Part shown: positions 9,651 to 19,615 of the stretch, piece by piece
How the letters are laid out: every line of letters starts with the position of its first letter
How positions within the stretch are numbered: position 1 is the first letter of the stretch
Origin: Wolfiporia cocos
Taxonomy: Eukaryota > Basidiomycota > Agaricomycetes > Polyporales > Phaeolaceae
Direction of reading: 5' to 3'
Length of the DNA: 64,000 nucleotides
Assembly: GCA_029448655.1 (NCBI GenBank)
Contig: JACCLO010000002.1
Span: 62,001-126,000 of the forward strand
The notes under the pieces: model-generated
What the model was told of the DNA's origin: nothing
What the model saw: only the letters and a program-made list of their open reading frames with translations
Databases searched by the model: none
Program-made: the position numbers and the translations under genes

Positions 9651-10270
9651 TGTCACAAGAATTCTCCTAAGTTTCCCTATATTTCTTACTATTTTTCCGG
9701 CAATTCTACGAATTATCTACGACTTTCTAGACCAATAACTAGCTTATCTGGTTCATAAGTTAACGGTTACATACGTGCCGAAAGATGGCCGCGTTATCTC
9801 CCGTAACGACGGTCTTATCTTATCACTAGTAGTTACCATCAGTCACATGTCTAGTTCTAGCCAATCGGACATTCCGTCCGGAAGCAGTCAGCATATAAAC
9901 GTCAGCGGACCGGGCTTTGGTCACGCCCCGTCTTTGTAATGACAAGAGCGCAAAATGCCATTCGCGCGGCCTACGCCGCCTTTCTATATCCCGGTTTTGA
10001 TCGGCATATGTATTTATCGTATATTACTAAGTACTTAGGTACCTGGGGACTTGTACATACGAATACGGACATTAGTATTATCTAATAGGACTGTTAGGGG
10101 TCTTATTTATCATGTATATATACTGGACTTGCTGAGCGCTACTGCCTCAGTTCTATTCATTGCATTCATACTACGAGTTAACCACTCCGCGTATCCTGCT
10201 TAACTCTTACAACTATCCTGCCTAACCAGCAAACCAAGCAACTATTACAAGTAAGTGTTATCTTGTGTTA
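9651..10270 (+). repeat. 3' LTR of B
   Basis: 620 bp, same as 607-1226, followed by the target duplication TTAGG. Confidence 0.97.
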
Positions 10271-10275
10271 TTAGG

Positions 10276-10781
10276 CATCGAGGGAAACCCCAGTACCGCG
10301 TTCCACCCACAAACAGATGGGCAGACGGAGCGAATGAACCAGGAACTGGAGGTGTACCTACGATTATTTATCAACGACACCCATACCAACTGGCCGGACC
10401 TACTCCCGCTAGCAGCATTTGCGTACAAGTGTCATGTACATAGTAGCACGGGCTACAGCCCCTTTTACCTCACTCACGGATACCACCCATTTACAGGCGT
10501 GGAGGCACCAGAGCTGGAAGAGGGGGTGGGAACAGCCAAGGACTGGGTCGAACACATGCACGAAGTCAGCCAAACCGCTTCGAAGAACCTCGAGAAAGCC
10601 AAACTTCGTATGAAAGAGTACTACGACCGGAAACAAACCAATCCCCACGAGTACAACGAGGGAGACATGGTTTGGGTCGATGGGCGGAACATTAACATGG
10701 GAAACCCTACGAAGAAACTCGATTCAAAGCGGTACGGCCCGTACAAGGTCACCAAGAAAGTCGGACATGGAGCATACGAAC
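10276..10781 (+). pseudogene. Gypsy element A, integrase C-terminal half
   Basis: Continues the reading frame broken at 606: HPQTDGQTERMNQELEVYL gives the catalytic Glu of DD35E, followed by a GPY-like stretch (RYGPYKVTKK). It is cut at 10781 by the LTR of element E, so no chromodomain or 3' LTR of A is seen. Confidence 0.9.
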
Positions 10782-11480
10782 TGACACAGACTAGACTGTG
10801 GGACTCACACTATAACCTAATAGGCCACTTGAAGGAGTTGCTGGAGGTTGGTGAGGAGGCTAGTGGGCGCAAGCAGAGATGATATGTAACTGTGCGAATG
10901 CAGAGAACAAATCTAAGGCTTATCCGCAGTGATAGCCCTACTTATATACATGCTTTGTTTGGTTACCGGTAAGGGAGCCAAACATGAAGGTGGTCTGTGC
11001 GCAGACATAACTAATATGGTTAAGTCGTAAACTACAATAGACCATGTGCGCCGGTAATGGCCGCACCAGTAAGATCGTTTGTTTGGACCGTAGGTCCATG
11101 TTGTGGAAGTGGCTGTAGCTTCGTTAGTAAGCCATGCATGTGATTATTATATTCCGGTATCGGGATATGAGTAATCGTAAGGTCATTGGCATGTGATAAC
11201 GAGCGGGCCGCTTATCCAATTGTACTGACATAGCCCAGTATCGGGATATGAGTAAGGCGCGTGACACCGGAGGTTAGTCCGCTGAGTCATTGACGCGTAC
11301 AAGCGTGTTATGTACGTGTTGTTATGACAAGTGGACGTATACCGCATTGTGTACGTGTTGTTTGGTTGCGTGTACGTGTAGACGGGCGCTTAGCAGCGTA
11401 AATGTCTACAAGGTCGTAGAAATACCAGATAAATAGGTAAAAATACGGGAAAAATAGTGGCATGTCCCAAATCTGTGACA
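10782..11480 (-). repeat. 3' LTR of gypsy element E (left copy)
   Basis: 699 bp on the minus strand (TGTCACAGAT...TTGTGTCA). It is nearly identical to 61973-62671 and similar to the solo LTR 27757-28453. It is followed on its right by the E polypurine tract and pol end, so it is the 3' LTR of a truncated E. Confidence 0.93.
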
Positions 11481-11585
11481 TTACCCCCTCTTCAGGTTTC
11501 ATTGTCCCTAATGGAACGATTACTTTCCTGTGGAGCCGAATCCACCAGTACCGCGCTCGGATTTAATCTTTTCAAAGTAAGATTT
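11481..11585 (-). pseudogene. E polypurine tract, 3' hairpin and last codons of pol
   Basis: Holds the polypurine tract, an 8-bp hairpin GTTTCATT-GTCCCT-AATGGAAC (11496-11517) and the end of the dUT-Pase domain (GGFGSTGK-stop at 11520-11522). The sequence matches the second E copy until 11585, where the F LTR begins. Confidence 0.85.
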
Positions 11586-12193
11586 TGTCACGGTAACCAC
11601 CGTGCCACCCGCCCCAGCGGGGAACCTCTATATCCGCCTATCCTAACCCCTAAAGCCTCTCATCCTCCATAGGCAGAGAACAAGAAGGCACGTCTATTGA
11701 GACGTCCTGCCGTATTGCCCAGACTAGCAGGTAAAGGAATAGAGACAGAGTGGATGCAATGAATAGAGGCCCCCACGCCCAAGTAGGACGTAGCAGGCTT
11801 TGTCGACTAAGACCCTGCACGCAGAGACAAGCAAGCAGACGGTATATGAAAAGGTTGCCAGGGGACGCGCCCCCAACGACGAGAAGATAAGTTCTGAGGA
11901 GTACCTCAGAACGCTACCTAGTATATATACATGTAAACGCAGACTTCTGTAGCTACAAGACCTGCCCTAATGGCGTGGTCTGTGCACACTGTGACTACGC
12001 TGCACATGACTATGTAACGCGGGTAACTCCAGTGACGTACCACATGACCTAAGTAAGAGATAAGATAGGAGAAGCTTATCTATTTCCCATGCACGTGCAG
12101 TCCCGGGCGGCTAGGTATAACGTAGCGAATATCTGGAGAATAAAGGTGAATAATCAATCAGGGAACCCCTTTATTCCGGGATTTCTTGTGACA
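11586..12193 (-). repeat. F-family LTR, recombinant junction 1
   Basis: 608 bp bounded by TGTCAC and GTGACA; the CATGTATATATACT core promoter reads on the minus strand. Left flank is E pol (GATTT), right flank is the copia LTR (GGTCC), so there is no target duplication and the flanks belong to different elements. An LTR-LTR recombination between two F insertions explains this best. Confidence 0.8.
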
Positions 12194-12262
12194 GGTCCTT
12201 GATGCGGGCGGGGCCGCGCAGTGTCGGCGTGACAGATTGTGCGCTCCAACACTCCCCCTCAA
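12194..12262 (-). repeat. G 3' LTR remnant and polypurine tract
   Basis: 12194-12251 equals the start of the LTR at 17404-17461 (minus strand TGTTGGAGCGCACAATCTG...). Bases 12252-12262 read TTGAGGGGGAG on the minus strand, the plus-strand primer. Confidence 0.88.
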
Positions 12263-12264
12263 TC

Positions 12265-15200
12265 CTAGAGCAGACCAAGCGCGGACGCGAAGTGCTTCAC
12301 TTTCAGAGAGGGCAGCGCTTTCGTCAATGCATCGGCAACCATCTCTTCAGTGGGGCAATAGACGAGGCGAAGTTTCTTCTCCTCAATGATCCAGCGAATG
12401 AAGTGGAAACGGATATCGATGTGCTTGGTGCGAGCATGATATTGATTATCGCGAGCAAGAGCAATGGCCGACTGATTGTCCGAATTCATCGGCACCGGGT
12501 CAACGAAGGGAGCAAAAATCTGACCAATCAGCGAGCGGAGCCAGAGGGCTTCCTTTGAGGCATGAGTGAGGGCAACATACTCAGACTCAGTAGTGGACAG
12601 TGAGATAATCTCCTGTCGCTTCGAGCTCCAGGACACAGCTCCTCCATCAATCAAAAACGCGTAGCCGGAGATGGCTTTGCGATCCTCATGCATGGATCCA
12701 TCAGCATCTGTGTAGCCAACGAGGTCAAGAGAGGATGCGCCGTAGGTCAGCTTGAGGTGTTTCGTCCCGGACAGGTATTGGAAAACACGGCGGACGGCTT
12801 CCCAGTGTGCACGGCCGGGGTTGTCAGAGAAACGCGAAAGGATGGAGACAGCGTACGTGATATCGGGGCGCGTCCCAAGTGACGCATACATGAGGGAGCC
12901 TACAGCCTCGCGATATGGAATGTGACGCATGGCGGCAATCTCGGCAGTGGTGGAAGGGCTCTGTGCAGTAGTAAGAGTGACATGCGGATCCATGGGGGTC
13001 GACACGGCCTTCGCATCTTCAAGTCCAAAGCGGCTAATGATGGACTCGATGTAGGCGGTCTGTGAGAGTGAGAGACGGCGATTTGGGCGGTCGCGTTCCA
13101 CGGCAAAGCCCAGAATCCAGTGGATTTCACCCTCGTCTGAGATCTCAAAGGCCTCGCGCAGCTTGGTCTTCACCTCCAGGATAAGGGCTATAGTCGAGGC
13201 AACCACTGTCAGGTCATCGACGTGGACAACTATGACGATAAGGTCAGCGCCATCTGCACGGAAAAAGACGGCCTGGTCGACATCGCACTGCGACATGCGG
13301 AGCTTCTCCTGCAAAATGCGCAGGAGCTTCTTATGCCAGTGCCGCGCGCTCTGCTTTAGCCCGTACAACGGCCGCAGCAGCCGCAGTGCTAGGGTCTTAT
13401 CTTTCGTCAGCTGAGCTCCGGGAGGCTGCACCATCCAAATGGCTTCGTGCTCCTCAAACTCCCCATTGAGGTAAGCACTCTTGACGTCGAGCTGGTGCAC
13501 CTCAAAATCATGCCGCGCCGCGAATGCGAGTGCGGTGCGAATTGACGCAGTCTTCGCAACAGGGGCATAGGTGTCGAAAAAGTCGACACCCGGAACCTGC
13601 GAAAACCCACGCGCAACCAGCCGCGCGCGGTATCGGTACACATTCCCAGAGGCATCCTTCTTTGCATGAAAGACCCATCGGCAGCTGACGACGTTAGCAC
13701 CCAGCGGCGGCTTCTCTAGACGCCAGGTCCCATGTGCCTCGAGCGCCTCAAGCTCCTCCTTCATAGCCTCTTCCCACCGCGGCCACTCAGGTCTCCGCCT
13801 TGCCTCCTCAAGTGAGCGGGGGTCCAGTCCTTCGACATCCGCCATCTGCGCCGCCATTGCGACGCCATTGATCTCCTCTGTGAGGAGATCCTCTACGGCT
13901 CGCTCGTCCTGGGCCTCATCCGGTACGGTTGGCATGACTACGCCGCGCGGCGGCTTCTGGGTGGCGCTCTCACCGGCTAGGATGGCCTTGAGCTTCGCAG
14001 ACGGCTTGCGGATTCGAGTGGGCCGACTAGATGGCGGCACAGGTGCAGGCAGGAGGTCAGCAGGTTGAGGAGGGACGTCAGGTATGTCTGTGTCGTCCGC
14101 CTCACTGGCAGAGTCGCTAATCGGCTCTTTTACAGTCCCAGGCGGCGGCGTGGCGGGCTCGTTTTCGCCGCTGCTCTCCTCCCCCTCAAGCTCGACAGCG
14201 TCGTCCAGGGGAGCAGGGGGTAAGTCCGGCACCGTGAAATGCACGTTACGTTCCACAGTTACTGACCGCTGCTCCGGCCAGTAAACACGATGGCCCTTGC
14301 TCTGTGCATCAAATCCGACCCAACGGCCGCATTTTGCACGCTCGCCGACCTTGCCATCGCTGGTATCATGCACCCAGGCCTTGGATCCCCATTCAGGGAT
14401 GCCGCTCATGTCAGGAACAGCCCCCGTGGCAGCTGCCCAAGGTGTCCGCCCACCAAGGGCCTTCGTCGAAGTGCGATTCTTCAACCATACGGCATGCATG
14501 ACAGCTTCGCCCCACAGGAAACGCGGCAGGCAGGAGGCGATAAGCATGGCCCGAACCTTCTCCATCAGGGTCCGATTCAGCCGCTCAGACACCCCGGCCT
14601 CCTGAGATGTATCGTGAACCGACAACTTCGATTCAATGCCTCGCTGCTCGAGGTGGCTCCGGAATTCCTCACTCAGGTACTCGCCTCCACGGTCCGTGTT
14701 GAGGAACTTGATCTGGGCATTGTGGTGCCGCTCGAGCCATGCCTCGAATGCACAGAACATCTCAAAAACCTCGCGTTTGGTTCTGAGAAGGTAGAGTGTG
14801 GTGAAGCGTGTCTTGTCGTCCGTGAAACTGACATAATACCTGCGACCGCCTAGGGTGGCAATGCGCGAAGGTCCCCAGACATCGGAATGAACCTCCTCGC
14901 CAAATTCTGTGGCACGTTCTCCTTCGCGCTCCCTAGGCACAGGCTTTCGAGTCGACTTTGCACGAACGCAAGCTTCACAATGCATTTCCTGCTCTGGCGA
15001 TGAAACAAGCTCCACGCCCGAGATAAAACCGTTGGAAATCAACTCGCGAATTGCCCGGATTGCGATATGTCCAAAACGACGGTGAGCCTCCATCTCCGTC
15101 AGCTTCTCGGTTTTGGCTGACGTTGCATTAGCAGCACAATGGCTGCGATCTCGCACGACCATGTATAGGCCGCGTGTCTTGGGTACCTGGCCCACAGTGA

Positions 15201-16893
15201 TGCCTTCCGCATTGACAATAACACATCGTCCAGCTGCGAAGGTTGCTGTATAACCTGCGTCGTCAATCCGCCCAATCGAGACGAGGTTGAACCCCAGAGC
15301 CGGCGTGTAGAGGACGTCCATCAATCTGATGCGTGTAGCGTCCTGCGGTGGGTTCGGAACAGGTATGATCATTTCACCTACACCCGTGGCATGAAACTGC
15401 TGCTGATTGGCAGCACTCATAGACTTTGCAGGCATCTCCCGAAAGCTGGTGAAGTCGTCACGATAAGGGGACATGTGATGTGTTGCGCCGGAGTCGTACA
15501 AGTCGACAGGCTGGTTCGCTGCGGCAGTGGCAGCATCGGGCACTAGCGCAGCAGCGCTCAGTAAAGCAGGGTCGTCACCCTCGCTCTCCAACCCCAACAT
15601 GTGTGCGACCCAATTGGTCACATTCTGCAAATGCTCCGATAACGGAACGCGCTCCGGCATGGGCAAGGACTCGTCCTCCTCGCCCTCATGGTCCGCACTC
15701 GATGTCTCGGCAGTGGAAACAGCACTCGAGTCAGACACAGTATGCAGGGATGGAATGGAGTCTGCCGAAGACTTCTCTGTGAGATCGCTATAGTCGGAGT
15801 CTCCAGCGGCAGAGTAGAGCTCATCCTCAGCATCGCTATCGGTCTCCACAGGTGCATGGAACATGCGAGCAGGCATTGTAGACCATGCTCCGGCGACGGC
15901 ATCAAGTGCACTGATACGCGCAGTTGCAGCTACATTTGCAGAGCCAGTTGCGGGTTTGGACGTGTTCGCACTTGTGCTTGGGCGGGCACCATCCTTCTGC
16001 TGCGCATCCTTGCCCTTCTTATCGTCAGCCTTCGGGCTCGGACACTGGGCCTCCTTGTGGCCCTTTCCACCGCAGTTCCAGCATTCTCCAACAGGCTTCC
16101 GTGGACCTCTCCCTTTCGGCTTCCTGGGCTTCTCCGTCGACACGGCAATGGCTGCAACGCCGGTCTCCTTCGTTCTGCCCTTCGGCTTCCGCTCCGCTTC
16201 CCGCCTGTCCCACTCCTCCAAGACAATGGCCATCATGAGCTCTGGATCGATGACTGGCTTATCAGGATCTATTGGACTAGCTGGTGTTGCACTACCACCG
16301 GAAGACTGTGAGCTGAGGTGCAGCTGCAACTTCATCTGTGCCGAAATCTGGGAGATAAATGCGGAGAGCTCGGACGGCAGGAAATTTATGACGACAGAGG
16401 CATACTCGTTGTCCGGAATCTCGATGTCAAAGGTGAGCAGGTTCTCGTATGCGAGGCGAAGGCGATCAAGTTCGGAGTGCAGGTCCAAGCCGGGAACATA
16501 TCGCATGTTGAGGAAGTCACGACGCATGTTCGAGCGGGCGAGCAGGGACTTGCTGGAGAACTCGGCTACAATGCCAGTCCATACGTCGGCAACCGTACCC
16601 TTGCGCTTATACTTGGCATACGTCCCAGGTGCGACCTTGAGCGTGAGCAGATAGAGGGCGGTATTCTCCTTCTTCTCCCACCCCGCAATGGCATCCTTCT
16701 CTGCCTTTGTGGGCTTGTCCGGGTCAGCCGCAATTGGCTTCTTGGACGACCCATCAAAGTGATCCCAGGCCTCCTTGTGACGAACAGCAATGGTGAACTG
16801 CTGCTCGAACACGAGCCAATTCTTGCCTTTCGGATCGAGCTTCTCAAAACCGCTAATGAAGTCGGACAGGGGCGGCGAGGACGACGATGACAT
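12265..16893 (-). CDS. Copia Gag-Pol polyprotein, intact
   Basis: 1542 aa, one uninterrupted frame. Order: Gag, CCHC zinc knuckle (CWNCGGKGHKEAQC) near residue 270, aspartic protease (LYDSGATHHM) near 465, HHCC integrase zinc finger (RRFGH...HCEAC), integrase core (VHSDVWGP, LNTDRGGEY, GVSERLNRTL), RT (VDFFDTYAPVAK; VHVDDLTVV) and RNase H (YTDADGSM, TESEYVAL, KHIDIRFHF). The order PR-IN-RT-RH is diagnostic of Ty1/copia. All catalytic residues that I can check are present, so the protein is probably active, although loss of most of the 3' LTR should stop normal replication. Confidence 0.96.
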   Translation of the reverse strand: MSSSSSPPLSDFISGFEKLDPKGKNWLVFEQQFTIAVRHKEAWDHFDGSSKKPIAADPDKPTKAEKDAIAGWEKKENTALYLLTLKVAPGTYAKYKRKGTVADVWTGIVAEFSSKSLLARSNMRRDFLNMRYVPGLDLHSELDRLRLAYENLLTFDIEIPDNEYASVVINFLPSELSAFISQISAQMKLQLHLSSQSSGGSATPASPIDPDKPVIDPELMMAIVLEEWDRREAERKPKGRTKETGVAAIAVSTEKPRKPKGRGPRKPVGECWNCGGKGHKEAQCPSPKADDKKGKDAQQKDGARPSTSANTSKPATGSANVAATARISALDAVAGAWSTMPARMFHAPVETDSDAEDELYSAAGDSDYSDLTEKSSADSIPSLHTVSDSSAVSTAETSSADHEGEEDESLPMPERVPLSEHLQNVTNWVAHMLGLESEGDDPALLSAAALVPDAATAAANQPVDLYDSGATHHMSPYRDDFTSFREMPAKSMSAANQQQFHATGVGEMIIPVPNPPQDATRIRLMDVLYTPALGFNLVSIGRIDDAGYTATFAAGRCVIVNAEGITVGQVPKTRGLYMVVRDRSHCAANATSAKTEKLTEMEAHRRFGHIAIRAIRELISNGFISGVELVSSPEQEMHCEACVRAKSTRKPVPREREGERATEFGEEVHSDVWGPSRIATLGGRRYYVSFTDDKTRFTTLYLLRTKREVFEMFCAFEAWLERHHNAQIKFLNTDRGGEYLSEEFRSHLEQRGIESKLSVHDTSQEAGVSERLNRTLMEKVRAMLIASCLPRFLWGEAVMHAVWLKNRTSTKALGGRTPWAAATGAVPDMSGIPEWGSKAWVHDTSDGKVGERAKCGRWVGFDAQSKGHRVYWPEQRSVTVERNVHFTVPDLPPAPLDDAVELEGEESSGENEPATPPPGTVKEPISDSASEADDTDIPDVPPQPADLLPAPVPPSSRPTRIRKPSAKLKAILAGESATQKPPRGVVMPTVPDEAQDERAVEDLLTEEINGVAMAAQMADVEGLDPRSLEEARRRPEWPRWEEAMKEELEALEAHGTWRLEKPPLGANVVSCRWVFHAKKDASGNVYRYRARLVARGFSQVPGVDFFDTYAPVAKTASIRTALAFAARHDFEVHQLDVKSAYLNGEFEEHEAIWMVQPPGAQLTKDKTLALRLLRPLYGLKQSARHWHKKLLRILQEKLRMSQCDVDQAVFFRADGADLIVIVVHVDDLTVVASTIALILEVKTKLREAFEISDEGEIHWILGFAVERDRPNRRLSLSQTAYIESIISRFGLEDAKAVSTPMDPHVTLTTAQSPSTTAEIAAMRHIPYREAVGSLMYASLGTRPDITYAVSILSRFSDNPGRAHWEAVRRVFQYLSGTKHLKLTYGASSLDLVGYTDADGSMHEDRKAISGYAFLIDGGAVSWSSKRQEIISLSTTESEYVALTHASKEALWLRSLIGQIFAPFVDPVPMNSDNQSAIALARDNQYHARTKHIDIRFHFIRWIIEEKKLRLVYCPTEEMVADALTKALPSLKVKHFASALGLL

Positions 16894-16975
16894 GGTGCTG
16901 CGGGTGATAGCGACAAGTGGAAAGAAACTAGAACGGGAATTTCCTGTGCGATGAGTCTTGCTAGTTAAGGCCTCG

Positions 16976-16993
16976 CACAGGGCTCATAACCTA
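16976..16993 (-). promoter_or_regulatory. Half-tRNA primer site of G
   Basis: Minus strand TAGGTTATGAGCCC directly after the LTR. GGTTATGAGC is complementary to the initiator-Met anticodon loop, the internal-tRNA primer used by many copia elements. Confidence 0.7.
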
Positions 16994-17461
16994 TGAGAGC
17001 GCGTGCGTGTTACGGCGAATACCTGTAGGTAGACGACGTATGTCCTCAGTACGGTGCGCTCGGGCAAGAGTGCAAGACTAATATATCTGTACCTGTAGGT
17101 AGACGACGTATGTCTAAATACAGGAGTGCAATCAATGTAACGAACATAGTGCGACGTAATGGTATTGTGCTTACCCTCAGTACGGTGCGCTCGGGCAAGA
17201 GTGCAAGACTGAGGGTCAGCGGATGCAGGCGGCGGTATAAGTACTCTACGGTGCCAGCGAAACGTGCGGGACGAAACGGAAAGGCGGTAAAACAGTAGTG
17301 GGCAGCTGAGTAACCAGATAAGGACTACGGTAGCTAAGGGACGCCACAAAAAACGTATCGATCCGGAGTGTGAAAGGCACAGACACTATAAACGTACTAA
17401 GTCGGTCCTTGATGCGGGCGGGGCCGCGCAGTGTCGGCGCGACAGATTGTGCGCTCCAACA
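16994..17461 (-). repeat. 5' LTR of G with internal direct repeats
   Basis: 468 bp, TGTTGGAGCG...CTCTCA. Two direct repeats lie inside: ACCTGTAGGTAGACGACGTA (17030 and 17092) and a 30-nt block around GTGCGCTCGGGCAAGAG (17053 and 17175). Confidence 0.85.
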
Positions 17462-18068
17462 GGATCGGCTTTGCCGTGTTGCAGCATCGGCTTGGTGGGG
17501 CACTGGATGTATCGAGCGCATTCTGTGCGAGCGCCGTCAGAGAGGCGGTGCTTTTGCTGGTACCTGTGGTGACGGTCCCGATTGTACACCGCTTTCAGGA
17601 CAGCATGTCATACAAGGACTAGAGTCACTATACCCGCCAGTAGACATCACTATGTTCCATCATATGAAATGACGTACATATTATTATAGGTAGCTTATAG
17701 AGTTGTAGTCCCAAGCGTAACATAATCTGTAGTCTATGAAGAAGGAAGAACAAAATAGAACGCTCACCAGCCACCGCACAATTTCTTGCTCTGCATCCAT
17801 ATCGACGTATCAGCAAACAAGGGATTGCTGCCTCCCGATAAGCTGCTTCTTCTGCTCACGCGACTACAGTGCGACGGGATCAACGTCCGATGTCCGACAT
17901 CCAGCGTTCCACGGCTCGCGCCAGCACACCGCATTCCATCATCGTCTCAGTAAAGATCAGCACATCGTACATTCCAGCAACCTTCTCAACTTCTATCTTA
18001 CACCTCGCGCCACCTTCTCTCCCCGCGCTTCCCACCTTCGCCCGCGATGCTCCTCGCCGGCGCGGCGC
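17462..18068. other. Spacer; possible gene end cut by G
   Basis: A short open frame ends at 17622 on the plus strand, with a hydrophobic stretch (EAVLLLVPVVTVPIV). It could be the tail of a gene interrupted by G, but I recognise nothing. The rest shows no feature. Confidence 0.3.
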
Positions 18069-19533
18069 TCAGAGCTCCTCCTGGCTGCGGTACCACACGT
18101 CCAAGCTGTTGTATACCTCGCCCGCCGCGAGCAGCGCGTCGTGCCCAGACGGACCGAGCGTATTGGGGTGCATCCACGCCGCGAGCGGCTCGTGGAACTC
18201 GAGGAACGCGGCGGCTATGGACGTGCGGTGGATTCAAAGGCCACAGTTCGAGGAAGGGGCGAGGCATGCGGAATTCGCAGGATGGAGTGCGCGCGGTTGA
18301 GAGTGAGGAAGCGACGAGAGAGGAGACTCCAATGTCAGCATCGCACACGACTTGAAATACGGTCGTAGAGCCCGCCTCGTATCCGTCGCCCTTCTCGCCA
18401 GAGCCGCCGTGGATCTTCTTCCTCGCGGTCTTCTTGGGGTCGACAAAGTTGTTCGAGTAGAACTGCACAGCCGACTCTGCGCGCGCGTCAGGGGCGGGGA
18501 TCAGCAGAGGCAAACCAACAAAACGCGCGACGTACGGTTCGTCGTAAAGTCGACCCGGAGCCCGCTCTTCGCGCCTGCGAGCTCAACGACGGGGTCGCGT
18601 GCCTCGAGCGCAGGCGTGAGCAGGTCCGCCTCCGGCCCCAGCTCCGCCTCAGACACGCGCGGCGGCGGGAGCACGGGGGAGTCCGGGCGCGGCGCGAACA
18701 CGTAAATCTCATCTGCGGGTGCGTCAGCGCCAGGGCAGCATTCACGGCCGCACCACACGCACCGTATCCGTTCTCAGGGAACCGCTCCCCGATCGTGCGC
18801 GTCGTCTTCTCCGCATGCGCGTGGTGCGTGCCCGCGACGGGCGCGAGCGCGCCGGCCGAGTTGGCGTCGGGGAGGTACGCAAGCGTGTGGTCCGCCTGCA
18901 CCGCGGCGGGCATCAGTGCGCGCAGACCACCAGCACTCGCGGGGGACGCACCTTGTTCGTGAGGCTGTGGTCCCTGACGCTCACGCCCTCCTGGAGGGAC
19001 GCGTCGAGGTTGAATCCCCAGTGCTAGAGCGCGCGTCAGCCCGCGCCGCGCCGCACACCGCACGCACGCACCTGCATCATATTCACGGCCGTGACGGCGC
19101 CGTCGAGGAGCTTCGCGCGGTAGACGAGGAGCACGCTCCCGAGGTGCCACTCGCCGTCGCGGGCGCCGTCGGGGCGCCCGCGCGCGTCGAGGAGCGCGAC
19201 GAGCACCTCGACGCGGAGGCGCCCGGGGAAGCCCTCCTCGCCGTCGGGCGACTCGCGCACGAAGAACGCGTACGCGCCGGCGGGGATGGCCGCCTGCGCG
19301 AGCTCCGCGGCGGTGAACAGGGTGACGCGCGCGGCAGGGTCCGCCTCCACGGCGGTGTCGGGGACGGGCGTCCACGGGGTGAGGTCCCACCCGGTGAGGC
19401 CGCCGTGGAGCGAGACGGTCGGGCGCTCGTTCGCGCGCGGGGCGATCTCCGCGGACGCGCCGTTGCGCGCGATGGGGAGCGTGGCGGGCGGGCGAGCAAG
19501 ACAGAGTGTGACACCATTGCTGCGGGGAGTCAC
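18069..19533 (-). pseudogene. Aldose 1-epimerase (galactose mutarotase), 5'-truncated
   Basis: Minus-strand exons at about 19533-19072, 19023-18952, 18895-18763, 18712-18536, 18476-18361 and 18214-18069, split by short GT-AG introns. The translation follows the fungal mutarotase family: TVSLHGG and QHWGFNL (the two active-site His regions), ENGY-D joined across an intron, VQFYSNNF, KKIHGGSG and FLEFHEPLAAW (region of the catalytic Glu). The enzyme interconverts alpha and beta aldoses. The usual N-terminal 60 or so residues are missing; upstream there are only 80 bp before the divergent kinase gene. The splice between the last two exons is off by one base in my reading. Both facts suggest a broken gene, though an unseen exon is possible. 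Confidence 0.75.
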
Positions 19534-19615
19534 GGATTATCACACGGGTGTGACAACCAAGGACGCCACAACACACGTTCAACTTCCAACCACCACGACC
19601 AACTGATTCCAAGTC

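Larger units (their letters stand above)
607..10270 (+). mobile_element. Complete Ty3/gypsy retrotransposon B (ORF1-gag-pol-dUTPase)
   Basis: Full element with 620-bp LTRs at both ends that I read as identical, flanked by a perfect 5-bp duplication TTAGG (602-606 and 10271-10275). Identical LTRs mean a very recent insertion. Order: LTR, primer site, a 700-nt leader, ORF1, a triple 16-nt repeat, gag, a frameshift cassette, then pol with PR, RT, RNase H, IN, chromodomain and dUTPase, then polypurine tract and LTR. It lies inside the integrase of element A. A degenerate solo LTR of the same family is at 33494-34095. Confidence 0.97.
12194..17461 (-). mobile_element. Ty1/copia retrotransposon G, 3' LTR truncated
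   Basis: Minus-strand copia element with a single long ORF, half-tRNA primer site, 468-bp 5' LTR, polypurine tract and only 58 bp of 3' LTR, the rest having been lost at the F junction. The remaining 58 bp differ from the 5' LTR by one base that I can see, so the insertion is young. Confidence 0.93.

Noticed and set aside
11586..12193. F LTR as a plain solo LTR
   Set aside because: Flanking 5-mers differ and the flanks belong to two different elements.
15480..16654. Several plus-strand frames under the copia ORF
   Set aside because: Antisense shadows of an intact 1542-codon Gag-Pol.
18488..19612. Long arginine-rich frames on both strands at 18.5-19.6 kb
   Set aside because: GC-rich shadows of the epimerase exons; the spliced frame matches the enzyme family.
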